NCBI GenBank assembly: GCA_011109175.1
Contig: RDEW01000046.1
Coordinates: 228,006-292,005 of the forward strand
DNA length: 64,000 nucleotides
DNA from: Dicyema japonicum
Taxonomy: Eukaryota; Dicyemida; Rhombozoa; Dicyemidae
Direction: 5' to 3'
The notes under the pieces were generated by a model that was not told where the DNA came from, ran no database searches, and saw only the letters and a list, made by a program, of their open reading frames with translations. The first letter of the stretch is position 1, and each line of letters opens with the position of its first letter. Below, one piece after another: positions 45,645 through 58,376 of the stretch. Position numbers and translations under genes: made by a program.

Positions 45645-48320
45645 TTTTTATTATTTTATTTAACACCCAAGACCACGGTAAAACCAAAAACTAACTATCA
45701 CGTGATCCCGATGCGTTCCGCCAAAATCCTCATTCTTTCCCGGTGCTCCTCCCTTGTACTCACACAAGCTCTTACTGGGCGGATGACTATTTGCAGGGCC
45801 ACCTTCCCGCATGCCGGAGTTTTGTTTAATGAGGGCCTCCAGAGTAGTCGGTCCGGTTCTGTGTCTCCCACAAGACCATCGATCCGTCATTCTGAAAGCC
45901 TTCTTTTGAACGTCCTCGATTTTCTTAGTGTTCGTCCATGATAATAAAGGTCCCCACGAAGCACACGCGTACGAGAAGCATGGTTCGATGTATTGCTTGT
46001 AAATGTTCATCAAGACTGGGTGGGTACCTGTCTTCCATATTTTCAGATAAACATTTTAATACATTGATCTTCTTCTCGCACTTCAGAACAATGCTTGTCA
46101 CGTGTGGGGACAAACATAAGTGCGTATCCAGTGTCACGCCATGGATTTACTGAAGGGGATTTCAACGTTGTCCAATATTAACTTGACAGTCATCTTCCCC
46201 AACCTTTTGTCCAAAGTAAACATAGACGTGACCGACTTTCTGGAATTTATGGTGAGTGGGTTTTTCATTACCCAGACGTTGAGTCGGTCCAGGTTAATTT
46301 GTAATCTTTCTGTAGCATTTTGGATATCCCGATCATGCAAGGCCAAAACAATGTCGTCCGCATATGAGAGTAGAACATAGTTATTGGATTCCGGTGTCGG
46401 GAGGTCGGCCAGGTATAAATTGAATAAGGCGGGGGATAAAGGAGATCCTTGGGGGACACCGTTTGGGAGAAGACGTGAGACTGATTTCAGTCCTCCGAGG
46501 CATACACGTCCCCTCCGTCCACTTAAGAAATTTGTTATCCAAAGTTTAAGTTTCCCCGGATCTCGGACTGGAAAATTTTCTTTGATAATATTTTCTCGAA
46601 ATAGAATCAAAAACCTTGTTAATATCAATGGAACATAAGACTGTTTTCAAATGCCTTGGTTTGTTTGAAAATCTATCTCTAATGAAGTTGGTTAATTTCT
46701 GATGATGCCGGATCTTCCCTAGGTTTTCCAGGTTTCAGTATAGGTCGGATGTTGGCTTGCTTCCATAACAACGGTATTACATTATAATTAATTTAATAGT
46801 TGAAAATCGACGTTAGAAAACAAACTCCCATATCTTCGAGGTTCTTCAATAACACTACTGAAATATTGTCGGGACCGGCAGAGTACGTTATTCTTGTAAA
46901 ACGCAGCGCATTCTTCACGTCTTCATCCGAGAAGTAAACTGGGTTAGAATCCTTCTTCAGTTTTCTGCGTGAAGCACTTCCGACTTCCTGTGTTTTTTGT
47001 ACGAAATTTTTGTGTAGAATTTTATCAAATTGTTAACGTCTCGTTGAGTATAGTCATCCTCGGGGGAAGTTTCTTCTCCCTTTGCAACATTTCGGATGGC
47101 TTTCTACGGTTGCGATTTACCTTTTTAAGAATCCGATTCCACTTCAATTTCTGGGCCTTGAACTATCTCTGGCCTTTATTTCGTTGTTTAGAGCTCTGAT
47201 CCGGAGTTTTGTTTTAATGTAATCCAAATAGATTTTTTGAGGTGATTTCTTTCTTTGATCAATGCCGACTTTTCTCGACCATTAGAGGAATTTAGACGAT
47301 GCTTGGGAATAGCCAATGATCTTGCTTCTAGGATTGTGCAAGTAAAGTATTTGATTGCTTTTTCTAGCGATTTGAAGCTGTCCAAGTAACAATTCTTCAG
47401 TCTATCATCAGAGATTGCGCGATACAATTCCCAATTAGCAGCTTTGTAGTTATAACTAGCAGGTGTTCTCCTCACTCTGACTTTTCTCATGATCTTCATC
47501 ACAATTGGATTATGACTGACCAATCAATTTTTGATGAAAGCGACGATGAGCAGAGTGTTACATCCGGTGAGGTAGGCTGATCCGTCTCTCTGAGTGGGGT
47601 CCTTATATTTTTCGTGGATCGTTCAGAATCGTTAGGGAGTCCGATTTCAATAACAATAGCCTCTCGTGTCGGCCTGTTGGGTTGACAACCATAATGGGTG
47701 CTTTGCGTTTAAATCTCCACATATGATGATCTCATCGTAGATAGCCAATTTTGATAGGTTTGGAATAACATAGTCCTTTGAACAGGAGCCGGGAGGAGGC
47801 AAGTAGATATTCACGAGGCACATACTTCCTTTCGTTGTCCCAAGCGAGATTCCAATTGCCTCAGTAACCTCGTCATTTCCAACAAGTTTTCTCACTTCCG
47901 AAGTAATGTCTCTGCATTTCAGGTTCTTTTTGAATAGAGTAAGTAATCCACCCCTCTTCTCTTTTGCGGTCCATCCTGATTGCCTCGTATCCAGGGAATG
48001 AAGTGGATCATTCATGCGGAGTTTAGTTTCTTTAATCATGGCCACGTCGATCTTCTGATTTGCCAGGATTGAACGGAGTTCCCTGACCTTGCTTTTAATT
48101 CCGTTGATGTTCAATTGGAGAGCAGTAAATTTCCTTTCTCCACTGTGGGCTGAGGGTTTTCGCCGGGGGTCGATAATGACCCCGGAAGGAAGGGGTCTAA
48201 TGGTCCTTTTCGGGAGGGCATTAGAAGCCCTCTGGGCGTTGCCAAATCCTTTTGAATTTTTTGAATTGCTGGACCACATAACGCCCAATCTAATTAAACT
48301 AATCTCTTTAAACAAAATAT
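45645..48320 (-). mobile_element. LINE-B, nearly complete, inactive
   Basis: Minus strand. The N-terminal frame (47647-48315) runs from a Pro/Arg-rich leader through LQLNINGIKSKVRELRSILA, AMIKETKLRMND, GGLLTLFKKNLKCRDI, NIYLPPPGSCSKDY and CGDLNAKHPLW; it stops at 47647 by the frameshift shared with 26255-29105. After that come SHNPIVMKIMRK, SAGPDNIS-like sequence and the RT frame 46134-46628 (LPNGVPQGSPLSPALFNLYL, YADDIVLAL), then the C-terminal frame 45660-46013. It is the uninterrupted reference for the SINE2 insertion site. Confidence 0.9.
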
Positions 48321-48400
48321 TTAAAAAATAATTTAAATAATTTTAAAATAAAATTGTTTTTGAATTATTACATTAAATATAGCGCCATTTTCCGTTGTTT

Positions 48401-48889
48401 ATGGTGAGAGCTAACAGGAGTTATAAAAAAGAGATTGAATACGAGGTTGAAGATATAGTCGATTCAAAAATCGACGAACATGGAGAAAAACTCTATCTCG
48501 TAAAGTGGGCTGGCTACTCATCGTAAAAATGTTATTTTTATTACAGTGACGAAAACACATGGGAACCTCTCAGTAATCTTAATTGTAACTATCTAATAAA
48601 TAAATTTGAAGACAAAGATGAGGGATGGTCATATTATTGTTATATTCTAGTAAACTCAAAAATGGTTGTACATTAAGTGATGAATTGCCAGGCTATGATT
48701 TAGAGTCTATAGAGTCTATTAATAATGAAGGTGGAATTATTACCCTACAAGTCAAATTGTATTGTCGTTTGTTACTTTAAAAGCCGAAACGTCGAGGAAA
48801 TACATAATATATCGTTAGATTACGCAAGAAATGCATGGCCTCAAGAGTTAATTAATTATTTCTTCAATCATATTGATTGGGATAGTTAG
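48401..48889 (+). CDS. HP1: Heterochromatin protein 1 (HP1/CBX) with chromo and chromoshadow domains, four exons
   Basis: Binds methylated H3K9 and bridges nucleosomes in heterochromatin. Introns 48523-48546, 48628-48650 and 48759-48783 (24, 23, 25 nt) are removed to give 138 residues. The chromodomain (about 13-62) reads IEYEVEDIVDSKIDEHGEKL, YLVKWAGYS and SDENTWEPLSNLNC; the cage aromatics are Y in YEVE, W in VKW and Y in GYS. After a very short hinge, the chromoshadow domain has GYDLESIESINNEGG, ITLQVKFRNVEEIHN and ARNAWPQELINYFFNHIDWD. Human HP1 proteins are about 185 residues; hinge and N-tail are reduced here. No single open frame reveals this gene, since each intron shifts frame or adds a stop. 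It lies between a LINE-B and a LINE-A copy. Confidence 0.92.
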
Positions 48890-48954
48890 ATTTTGTTACC
48901 TTTGATTTTGGTTTAATTTTTCACTTTTTGAGAAATGTCCTTTGTTTATTTTGG

Positions 48955-50930
48955 CTAAGTGACGTCCCTCAACTGCATGAATGCGTACAACACACCCCTG
49001 AGAAATCGTAATTGCGACATTCGACGTTAGAGTAATTTAACACCGAAATTCTACCTAAAGATCGCTGGACCTTAGTCTCAAACGAATTTAAAAACATTGC
49101 ACGGTCATTGTTACATTTACCTGAAGAAAGCCAGCATCTGCTCGTTTATATGATATTTTATTGAGAACACAAAAATTTTAAACTACGCATAGAGAATACA
49201 AAACATATAGAAAAGACAGTACTAAAATACAAAAGGAATTCCATTACGTCATATAAAGACGAGGATAAGATTACTTCAAGTACGAACACTTGAACAGTAT
49301 GCCAAAGAGGCTGTACACCTTAACTATGGTCCAAAAATATTCAGAGTAATCCGACTACTAAACCTAAAGGAAATTAAATGACGACAATGGAAGGAAAATG
49401 TTTGACAAAAAAGAGATGGCCTAAAAATAACCGACTACTTTGAATTCCTTTTCTAAAATCATGATAATAAAAAAATATGATGAATAGTTACGTCAGTTTG
49501 TCGTAGATCCGAGATGTTTAAACATCCTAATAACTATAACTGGGATACAAACGGCTTTGCAAAAACTGACTAACGGAAAAAGTCCGGGTATTCAAAGTAT
49601 AAACGGAGAACTTCTAAAATACTCGCCCCTTCAGTTGCCTATCAGCTATGAAACATACTAAACGACATTTTTACTATACATGGGAGTTCCAATTGGACAA
49701 GGAGTCCTAATTCCTATATAAAAACAGTTGGGTCAGTTGAAAAGCAGACCCATACCTTTTCTAACGACTATACGAAAACTATTCTCGCTAATAGTCCATG
49801 ATAGAATATCACCTACTGTGGACAAGTTCTTGTCGATGTTACAAAGTGGATTCAGAAAATGGAGGTCTACGGCGAATATCGTGTGAAAATTTGATGTGTG
49901 TGTGCTATGACGCAAAGGTTCGAGAAGTCAGTTTATATTCTGGCGATTGATTTATCGAAAGTTATTGATACTGTTAGTAGAGGAAAGCTCACGAGAAACG
50001 TTGGTAGATAAGGACAGTTTAAGGATGATACGGGTTCTACTTTCAAGCACGAAATTGGAAGTCTGAGTTAGCTCAAAGCGTTCTAACAAATTTAAAACAC
50101 ATATTAGTACCCCAAAAGTGACTCATAATCACCAATTCTCTTGTTTACCTAGAAGCTTCCTTTTGGGATCTGAGAGCTAAAATTGGTCTTAATTCTACCT
50201 GGAATTAATATATGCGGATGAAGCGGATTTTTCTCTTAATCATGCTCCCGGAGTATTTGGAGAGTGGTTTCTGAAAATGAACAAAAAACATATAGCTTGT
50301 TGCAATCAAACGAGAAAGCAAACTTAATGATAAGATATGGAGGAGAACAAAAAATTTTTTGCTTGTCGACCTGGAAGATGTCAACTAAGAAATATGTTGT
50401 CAACAAAAGCACTGAATAGACTAAATTCGACATGGATGAGATATGTGCAAGTTTCAAGATCAGCTAAAATACGACTAGACAATGATTTTGTCCTACTTAT
50501 ACTGCTCTACAACTCAGGAACGTGAGGAATTAACTCGGAGATGTGTTGATAACTTTAATGCTTTCTACAGAAAACAACTAAGGACTTTACTAAAGATTCA
50601 CCATCCAATTGTGATCAAAAATCAAGCAACTACACAGCTTGCAACTCGAAGCACTTGGATGCAATTATTACCAAGACCCGATGGGGATTATTTGGACACG
50701 CATTACGGATCATGTCGTTCTGCTTACGATATTATGGAAATCATACTTCCTCTGCTCCGGTGCTTTTAGACGGAAGTCACAACTTTGTCATCAATAATGA
50801 AGATCGACCTAAAACATGTTAAAATGGCATTAAAAGACGCAGATGATCTAGAAAGCCTCCGAAAAATCGCAATCTCGAGAAGAGCGTAGAGGAGTTTAAC
50901 CAACCGGATCATCCGGGGATACTTTTGCTA
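48955..50930 (+). mobile_element. LINE-A, badly decayed, internally deleted
   Basis: 5' leader CTAAGTGACGTCCCTCAACTG at 48955. Later blocks: LTNGKSPGIQSINGELLKYS at about 49570, a QSGFRKWRSTANIV equivalent at 49845, LAIDLSKVIDTVSRGKL near 49945, then RKQLRTLLKIHHP near 50570 and LKDADDLESLRKIAISRRA at 50835. Most of EN and the YADD block are lost or unreadable. Confidence 0.75.
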
Positions 50931-50949
50931 AATTAAGCGAAAAAACCCC

Positions 50950-53745
50950 CCCAGTGATTAACACTAAAGTAACAACCAAACGTGGTCGTTCTCAGTAACA
51001 TGGCTGCCATTAGCTCTCTTCCACCGGGAGTACATGTCGCCCCCGGTCGACGGATTACTGGTCTGGCTACAGCTTATCGGATTCAGAACCTACACAAGTC
51101 AAAGGACCGGATCTCCGTTATACAACTGAATGTGAACGGAATAAAAGGCAAAATTATTGAACTTAGAACTCTGATTGTTAAACTTAAAGCTGACATCGTG
51201 CTCATCTAAGAATCGAAACTATCAGCAAAAGATACTACGCCCCTTTTTCCCGGATACAACATAATACGTGCGCACTAAGAAACGTAGAGGAGGACTACTT
51301 ACATTAATCAGAAAAGGCATAAAGTATGAGGACCATACACTCGAAGCGAAGAAACTTTTGGGGAGTGATGAAACCACGGAGACAATCGGAATATCTGTTG
51401 GCACAACAAAGGAAGACTATATTTAGTAAACATGTATATTCCGCCTCTGGGCTCATGTCCGAAACATTACACTATGCCGGACTTACCGACACTGGAGATT
51501 TGGAACGAAGTCGTGATTGCGGCGATTTAAATGCTAAACACCCTCTCTGGCTCTTAAATCAGTCTGCGAATACAAGAGGAAATTCGCTGTTGACGCAGTC
51601 TGGCAATCTGACAATCATCAATGACCCATCAAAAAACACACAAACACCTCAAAGAACTCTGACAATCCAACCACCCCAGATATCACACTCTGTTCACCAC
51701 AGCTTTCAACAACGATTGATTGGTCCGTCATCTACGACACCCGAAGTGATCATAACCCTATTCTGTAAAAATCAAAAGCGAAATTACCAGTGGAAAAAAA
51801 ACCTGCATATATATACAATCTTGCAAATTGGAATTATTCCGATCAGTTACAGATCAACATTTGACTAACATACAGCTGGAAAACTTTACCTCCCTTTATA
51901 GTGGTCGTCAACGTCAACAAAGTCATCCTGGAAGCAAGAACAATGGCTGTCCCTAAAAGATATGTCGTTTACACGAGAGAGTACGGAAAGAAGGCTCTGG
52001 TCAAGGAATGAAACCGTCTCAAAAAAGCAGGGATCCATCTAAAACTGCTGAACGAGAAAATAAAAGCCGATGGAATTAAAATACAGAGAGCAAATGGAAG
52101 ATGGTCCTTACTCATTAAATCGTAACCGGTCAACATCCGAAGTCTGGAAGACAATTTGAAATATCTCGAAGGTGGATGAGAGGACACCCGGAAATGACGA
52201 ATTCAGCCAAAAGGACCTAAACACCCTAATAAAATACTACGCGAAAATCTCTCACAAAAACCACATGAGGACTGACCCACCCAAACCGCCGCTAAGAAGA
52301 CCGAAAAGGGATCAATTAACTTATTTCACGGAAAAGGAGGTAATGTCATCTAACCAAACAAAAGTAACACATTCTCATGGTCCAGACGGAATTCCCATAA
52401 TCCTCTGAAAAACCTAGGAAATGAAAGAATCGGTACTCTGACCAAAATCTACAACTGGTCGATTAATTATAACTCAATCCCAACGATATGGAAACTTGCA
52501 AACATTCGCCCAGTATTGAAGTCAGGAAAACCGAAAAAAGATCCGGCTTCTTTCAGGCCTATTTCTTTTATGCTCCATGTCAAAAATTCTGGAAAAGTTA
52601 TCCTCGAAAAAATCACTGAAAGGACTCCCGATAAACCATTCCAGCATGGTTTCAAAAAGGATCGGTCCACAACGAGCTTCCTCACATCCTGACTAACTTT
52701 ATTCGCTCTGGATTTCAGTGCAAGCCAAGACACAAGAAAACTGTGCTATGCTCACTGGACGTCCACAAACGCTTTCGACTATGTGCCGAGGAAGAACCTA
52801 ACATGGAAAATTTACCAATCAGATATCACTGAAAACCTCAAACGCTGGCTGATGAACTTCCTTCGCGGACTAAGAGGTAGAGTGTGCATTGGAAACATTC
52901 ATTCTGTTCCCGTTTATTCCCAAATGAGTACCCAGGGCTCGCCGCTATCACCATTACTATTCAACCTGTTTACGGCTGACATTCCGACGCCGAATGGAGA
53001 AGACGACCTGCTTCTAGCTTATGCAGACGATATCGTCTTAGCCTACGGGATCAGAACATCCAAACAGCGACGGAAAAATACAACCACATGGATCGACTAC
53101 TCGAGTGGTTTAATGAAAATCGGATGTCAATCAATACCGAAAAATCTGTTACAACTCACTATACCTCGGACAAAAGATTGTCTAACAGGACAATAGAAGT
53201 TACTGCGGAGGGAAGAACATTGCCGTTCAGCAAATGGCAAAAAATATTGGGTCTGACTTTCTGCACATGAACTTTTCGAGACACGTCACTAACGTGCTGA
53301 ACAAATGTGAGAAGAAAACCAACCTTCTGAGATGCCTAACAGGTCTATGGAAAATTGGACATCACCCTATACTTAAAACCCTCTACTCACAGTACATCGA
53401 ACCATGCATTTCATATGCGTGTACTTCATGGGGACCACTTGCCTCTTATACGAGCATCCAGAAAATCTCTGCAACCCAGAAAAGGGCCTTCAAGCTAACG
53501 GAGAGATGGTACACAGGGAAGACATTAAATCACCGACGCCAATTGAGGAACTAATCAAAAAAACAAAAATGGACACCAATGCCGAGAAAAAAGTGCTCGT
53601 CCGCAACGAACTTGTGTAGGCTCAAGGGATCAACACCGAGAAAAGATGAGAGCCTTGATCCAATTCGTCGGGATCACTTGGTTTAGTTTTTTTTGTTTAA
53701 CAGTGGTCTTTGGAATTTAATTTAAGTAAAGAAAAGAGAGTAAAT
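50950..53745 (+). mobile_element. LINE-B, nearly full length, frameshifted
   Basis: Possible start MAAISSLPPGVHVAPGRRIT at 51000. EN: ISVIQLNVNGIKGKIIELRT (TAA at the QE(S/T)K position), GDLNAKHPLWLL at 51520, SDHNPIL-like near 51750. RT: TQGSPLSPLLFNLFTADIP at 52935 (the V-P of GVPQG altered) and LAYADDIVLAYG at 53020. C-terminus: CEKKTNLLRCLTGLWKIGHH, YIEPCISYACTSWGP. The 3' end is GGGATCACT paired with AGTGGTCTT, then a short A-rich tail. At least five frame breaks. Confidence 0.87.
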
Positions 53746-53759
53746 GGTCATATAGCGGC

Positions 53760-55340
53760 TGCCCTGACTGCGTCACTATTCCCTTTCAGATTGGCGAGCG
53801 AGATTCGCTCAAATAACCAGCAGCCCTCATAAGGGTCTCCTGATCGTGTAGCGATCCAATTCCCTAGACGACTCAAGAATTCCAGCGTGCAGGCTCAAGG
53901 GGACCAGACGTATCAACGATGAGTGGGAAAAACAAAAAATCCTTGGGTAGGATCGCTTACATTTCCCGTTTCAAATTCTCGGCCTTCTAAGCGGCAGAAC
54001 AGGCTCAAGAGGCAAACGTGTCGGTGCAGGTGACGTCCTAGACATGAAGTTTCCCGGCTTCAAAAGGAAAGATTGTCATCCCATCTGGTCATTTCCCCTC
54101 TCGCCTTCAAAGACCGACTGATTCGAGCATGGAGGTGGCGTCCAAAGCTTCCAAAACTTTCCTAACGACTTCATTCAAGGCCATGTGTCTGGGAAATCTG
54201 CCTGCACTCTTCCTGCAGGAGAGAGGGTGTAAGCCAAAACAGTCGATTTGGTTTCCGATCGGCACGGATGTGGGCACAGACTTTTAATCCCAGTCGTAAT
54301 GAGATCCCAATACGGACGCATTCATCATCCAGGTTACCCAAAACTCCATTGGTTACGGCGTTGAGCCAGGCACCGCTCTCGGAAGACGCCCCCGACAACA
54401 AACAGGCACGGCAATGTTGGCTAGATGACATTAGCAAATCTTCGAAAGAATTCCAGCATATAGCATCGTCCAGGCCCCACTGAGAGAACGAGGAAGGCAG
54501 GGAAAGCTGATAAGTACGGCTCCAGGCCTCACGAGCATCGCCGACGTCTTGTCAATAGAGAATTCAGGGAGGGAGTGTAGAATCTCTTGACAAGGGTGTT
54601 ACAGGCCATTAGAAACGATAAAATATGCAAGAGAGAAAAATCTACAGGGTTGCGAATTCCAAACTCTTCGAGTCTCACTGGCAGCGTGGCTTGCTTCCAT
54701 GAGTAGTCCTCTAACCGACGTTGAATACGCTCCGCTGTCGTACGGAAGATCCCGTTAATCTGTGCGAGTTGGTCACACTGGGAGAAATAGGGAGCAGTCC
54801 TCAATACGTATGCAAGCCTCTGTACGTTGAGACTATTTTTCAGAAGAAATAATGACGTATGCATGTCAAGTAGACACAAGCGGTCCAGAGTCTCTCCGAG
54901 TAACAGTCGTTTTTCACTCATTATGATTCGAGGAATATAAGGTCTTTATCAAGTATGGAAATACTTCCAGGCAGTAAATTTCCGAAAGATGGAAATGATT
55001 TTGAATACTTCTTCAATTGTAGATTTCGCATTTAGTGTAATTTAATTCCAGTCCAGCATCCGACAGTGCAGGAATTATCACTTCCAAATCCCGGAAAACA
55101 GTGTCTGGGGGTCCTCCGAGGACCGCATCATCCAGATACCATAGGTTGAAGGGCGAGCGCGGAAGTTTGGTGATTTTACAAGACAAAACAATAGGGCTCC
55201 AAGGGGATCTCTCTGTTGCACTCCAGAATACGAATGGATTAGGTAGTCCTCGAAAAGTAAGGATGAAGGTAGGCTGTATGACTGATTCACAAATTCGAAA
55301 ATATTAAGGCATCTCTCAACAAACGCCTCCAGGATATTGT
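53760..55340 (-). mobile_element. Family C reverse transcriptase, second copy, broken
   Basis: Minus strand: LIHSYSGVQQRDPLGALLFC near 55230 (QQGDPLG with G to R), MHTSLFLLKNSLNVQRLAYV and WKQATLPVRLEEFGIRNPVD (54529-54921). Then SGASSESGAWLNAVTNGVLG and RIGISLRLGLKVCAHI (54171-54437), the C-terminal SGAWL...RLG...C pattern of this group. 53830-54010 is shared with 10025-10140. Confidence 0.78.
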
Positions 55341-55459
55341 CCCTTCTTTAAAAAAAAGAAAAAGTAAAAAATTATTTTTATAAAAGAAAATTTAAAAAGA
55401 AAAAGTAAAAATTTATTTTTATAATATAAAACTAATTTTTTGGAGGGAATTTTTATCAA

Positions 55460-56708
55460 ATGTCATATCGTTTTGGTTGTCATTTTTAGTAATTTTATAG
55501 TGCAAATAGTGTTAATTGACAGTTTTCCACCAATAACTATGAAAGATATATTTGAAATCAAAGCTTCCTTCGAACATGTATTGGGTCTATTGAGTAAATG
55601 CAATCTTCTTAATCATATTCCATTTATTGGATTCATAAGAATAAATAGACCACCAGATGTATTTTAATCGTTGTAAAAAGAAGATTATTCACGAAATTGG
55701 TGATTTAAGCCACAAAATTCCAATTATTTTAAATCTACTAAACAATGTTTTCGAGAATTTCTGGAAACCCACAGTTCGGGTAGAATCAGTCTTCTCAACC
55801 ATATCCGACAATTTTATGGAAGCTTTGAGGATGATTGATGACTTTATTTGTCGCTACCCCAAAGTAATATACTATTAATTGCAGCTTAAACTAATAGGGA
55901 GAATTCTGATAATAACAGCTCAGCCTATTAATTCTACTTTAAAACTGTTGTGTAAATCTATTTCCAATATGAACACTATTAACTTACGAGTGATTGCATA
56001 ATTAAAGTTCAGGATATTCACGTGGCTTATTTGCGCGAAGAAAATGAATATAATGAAGTATTAATGATAGAGAACATAGAATTACTAACATTAACACATG
56101 TCAATTCTGGTTTATTAATATTAATATTATAGATAAACTTTCCATTAACTGCTTTTTGAAACGTTACTTTCTCATTACTCTCCCGCAAATGAAAATAAGT
56201 TTAATATTCCCAAATGAAAGTCCTATCATTTACTGTGATAGCCAAGACATGCTAATTAATCCAAAGGGGTCACCACTTAATGGAGTCTTTACTGTTTCCC
56301 ATAGATTACCACATGAAAATATTTGTGAGTCTTTGTTTTTTGGAAATGTGTGATAATTATTAATTGTTAGCCTTATATTCTTCAGCCATCAACAGATATA
56401 CATTTGGGATTTGAGAAAATTAATAAAAACAAAAGTTTATTTGCAGGTCTTTGTCATGAATTAATAATTCGGGTAAATTTAACATATAATCATAGAAAGA
56501 AGTAATCGTAATTCACGATGAAGCAAATAATGTGTATACTATACTTCCATGTCAGGATATTGAATGTAAAAATAAGAAATTGGCTGTCCTTCTTCGTCGA
56601 TTGGCAGTTGAGGATTATATATTTCCTATCAAAATACTAAATACTCAACAATCAGTCAATAAGGATATTACAAATGCATTAAATTCTGTATTCATTGGTT
56701 ACATTTAG
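55460..56708 (+). CDS. M1AP: M1AP (meiosis 1 associated protein) homologue, eight exons
   Basis: In mammals M1AP works with the ZMM-type proteins (TEX11, SHOC1, SPO16) in meiotic crossover formation. Introns 55476-55500, 55659-55680, 55864-55884, 55990-56012, 56110-56132, 56348-56370 and 56473-56495 (21-25 nt) are removed to give 362 residues in one frame. The order of blocks follows M1AP: an N-terminal strand FVQIVLIDSFPPITMKDI, a helical part, LIGRILIITAQPINSTLKLL, then ENICESLFFGNPYILQPSTD, KSLFAGLCHELIIR, VYTILPCQD and EDYIFPIKIL. Human M1AP has about 530 residues; its low-complexity C-terminus is absent here. No catalytic motif is known for the family. The best matching part is the C-terminal third (CESL.G.P.IL.P, LCH.L). 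Identification is from memory of the family and should be tested. It converges on LACTB with 66 bp between the stops. Confidence 0.75.
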
Positions 56709-56774
56709 TTAAACAAATATGACTATTATGATCCTTTCGCTATCAATCACAGAAAAGAATAAAATAATAATTAG

Positions 56775-58026
56775 TTAAATTTGGTTAACAAAGTAAAATC
56801 CAATTTGTTTTGCAGTTTTCAATAATGATACATTGTCACGATTAGCCATAATACAGACGACTACACCATTAATATTTGATGGGATTAATAATATGATAGA
56901 ACTACATCCAGCTGCCCCTCCTGTGTGGTAAATATATTTATGTTGTTGTGGATGATCATATATAAACCAACCAAGACCAAAATATTTATTTGCATTATGG
57001 TTAAACTGACGAGTCCATAACTCCCTCATAGTTTCTTGTCCAAGATATCCATCTTCCTCAAAATATCCTCTAAGCATTTCATTACCAAATTTCACGATAT
57101 CTCCAACCGTAGAAAGAATTCCTCCTCCAGCATATTTATGTGTGGATTCTGAGTATGGTGAATTAACCATTTCCCGATTATTAAGACTATAGTATCTAGC
57201 ACTATGATATAATGAAACCTTGTTTTATTTAGAATCAAAGGGTTATGATCATCTATATAAGTAGCGTCAATTCTAAAATCTTCGAAGAGTTCTCTGAGAA
57301 GAGTTGTAAACTTTTTTTGACTCATCGACTCACATACAGCTACTAATAGAGTCCAACCAAATGTGCTGTAGTTAGCTTTAGTTCCTTCAATAATTCTAAT
57401 TGATAAAACCTGGATAAAAGAGAAGATCATCGTCCTTGAATATATTCATAGCAGAAGAAATATCGTTGAACTTTTTTGTGATATAAAACTCCTCATCATT
57501 CTTATAGTGACGAATTCCACTTGAATGGGACATTATATTACGACAAGTAATTACGCACTAATTATAATTATATTCTACTTCTTTTCCTTCAATAAATTTG
57601 GTTGGAAAATTAACATTATACTTTGAGATTGGATCATCTAGGGATAATTTTCCATTACTCCACAATTTAGCCACAATTGCTGTTGTGATTGATTTACTAA
57701 TGCTAGCTATTCTATACACAGTGTCAGGACTACATTCTACCAAATTTTCAACATCAGAGTAGCCAAAACCTAAAAATATCAAAAAATTCACCCTCAGTCC
57801 AAACAAGCTCACCATTCACTGAAACAGCTATGGAAAGACCAGGAATTCCGTATTTAGCCTATTAAATTGAATAAATTAGTACTTTAATGTGCTTAAGTAG
57901 ATTTGTCGGTTTTTCAATTTTGTATATTTGTTTTATTGATTTATTTTGGTCTTCTGATTTGGGATAAAGTAAGTAAGCTGCTGAAGATGCGATTCCAACA
58001 TTCAAAAAGTGTAGTCTGTAAGACAT
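56775..58026 (-). CDS. LACTB: LACTB-like mitochondrial serine beta-lactamase-fold protein, six exons
   Basis: Animal LACTB forms filaments in the mitochondrial intermembrane space and acts as a serine protease-like enzyme. Introns on the plus axis: 57859-57882, 57770-57791, 57558-57578, 57385-57409, 57196-57218 (21-25 nt). The spliced protein has 378 residues. The N-terminus MSYRLHFLNVGIASSAAYLL fits a mitochondrial or membrane leader. Active-site motifs are SISK (in IASISKSITTAIVAKLW), NYSTFGW (the Y-S-T of LACTB) and HTGGAAG. LACTB-specific stretches include GFGYSDVEN, NIMSHSSGIRHYKND and YAGGGILSTVGDIVKFGNEM. Human LACTB (547 residues) has a long insert after HYEKD that is missing here. 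Start chosen as the first ATG upstream of the AKYGIPGLSIAVSVNGE exon. Confidence 0.95.
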
Positions 58027-58367
58027 TCTAAAATGTGGTTTTGACTGTTTATCGATAATTCACTATTAAATATGTAAAATAATAAATTAAATATAATATT
58101 ATAGGCTGCCAGTAAGGAAAGTCTGTTTTGAACAAGGGAATTATTTGTTAATTTTTCCTTTCATAACATAAAATTAGCAAATTTAAAAATAATCAACCGT
58201 TAACTGAAAGCTAATATTGATTTTTTAATTTTTATTTATTGATGAATTAATGAAATATTAAATTTGAATATTGTGAATTTTACTAATTCGTATTTTCAGT
58301 TAAAAAATTCAAATTAAATATAATTATAAATTTTTATCAAATCAATAACTATTATTATCTATCATTC
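58027..58367. other. Very AT-rich intergenic, no feature
   Basis: Upstream region of LACTB; no repeat or gene recognised. Confidence 0.5.
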
Positions 58368-58376
58368 ATACGTCAC

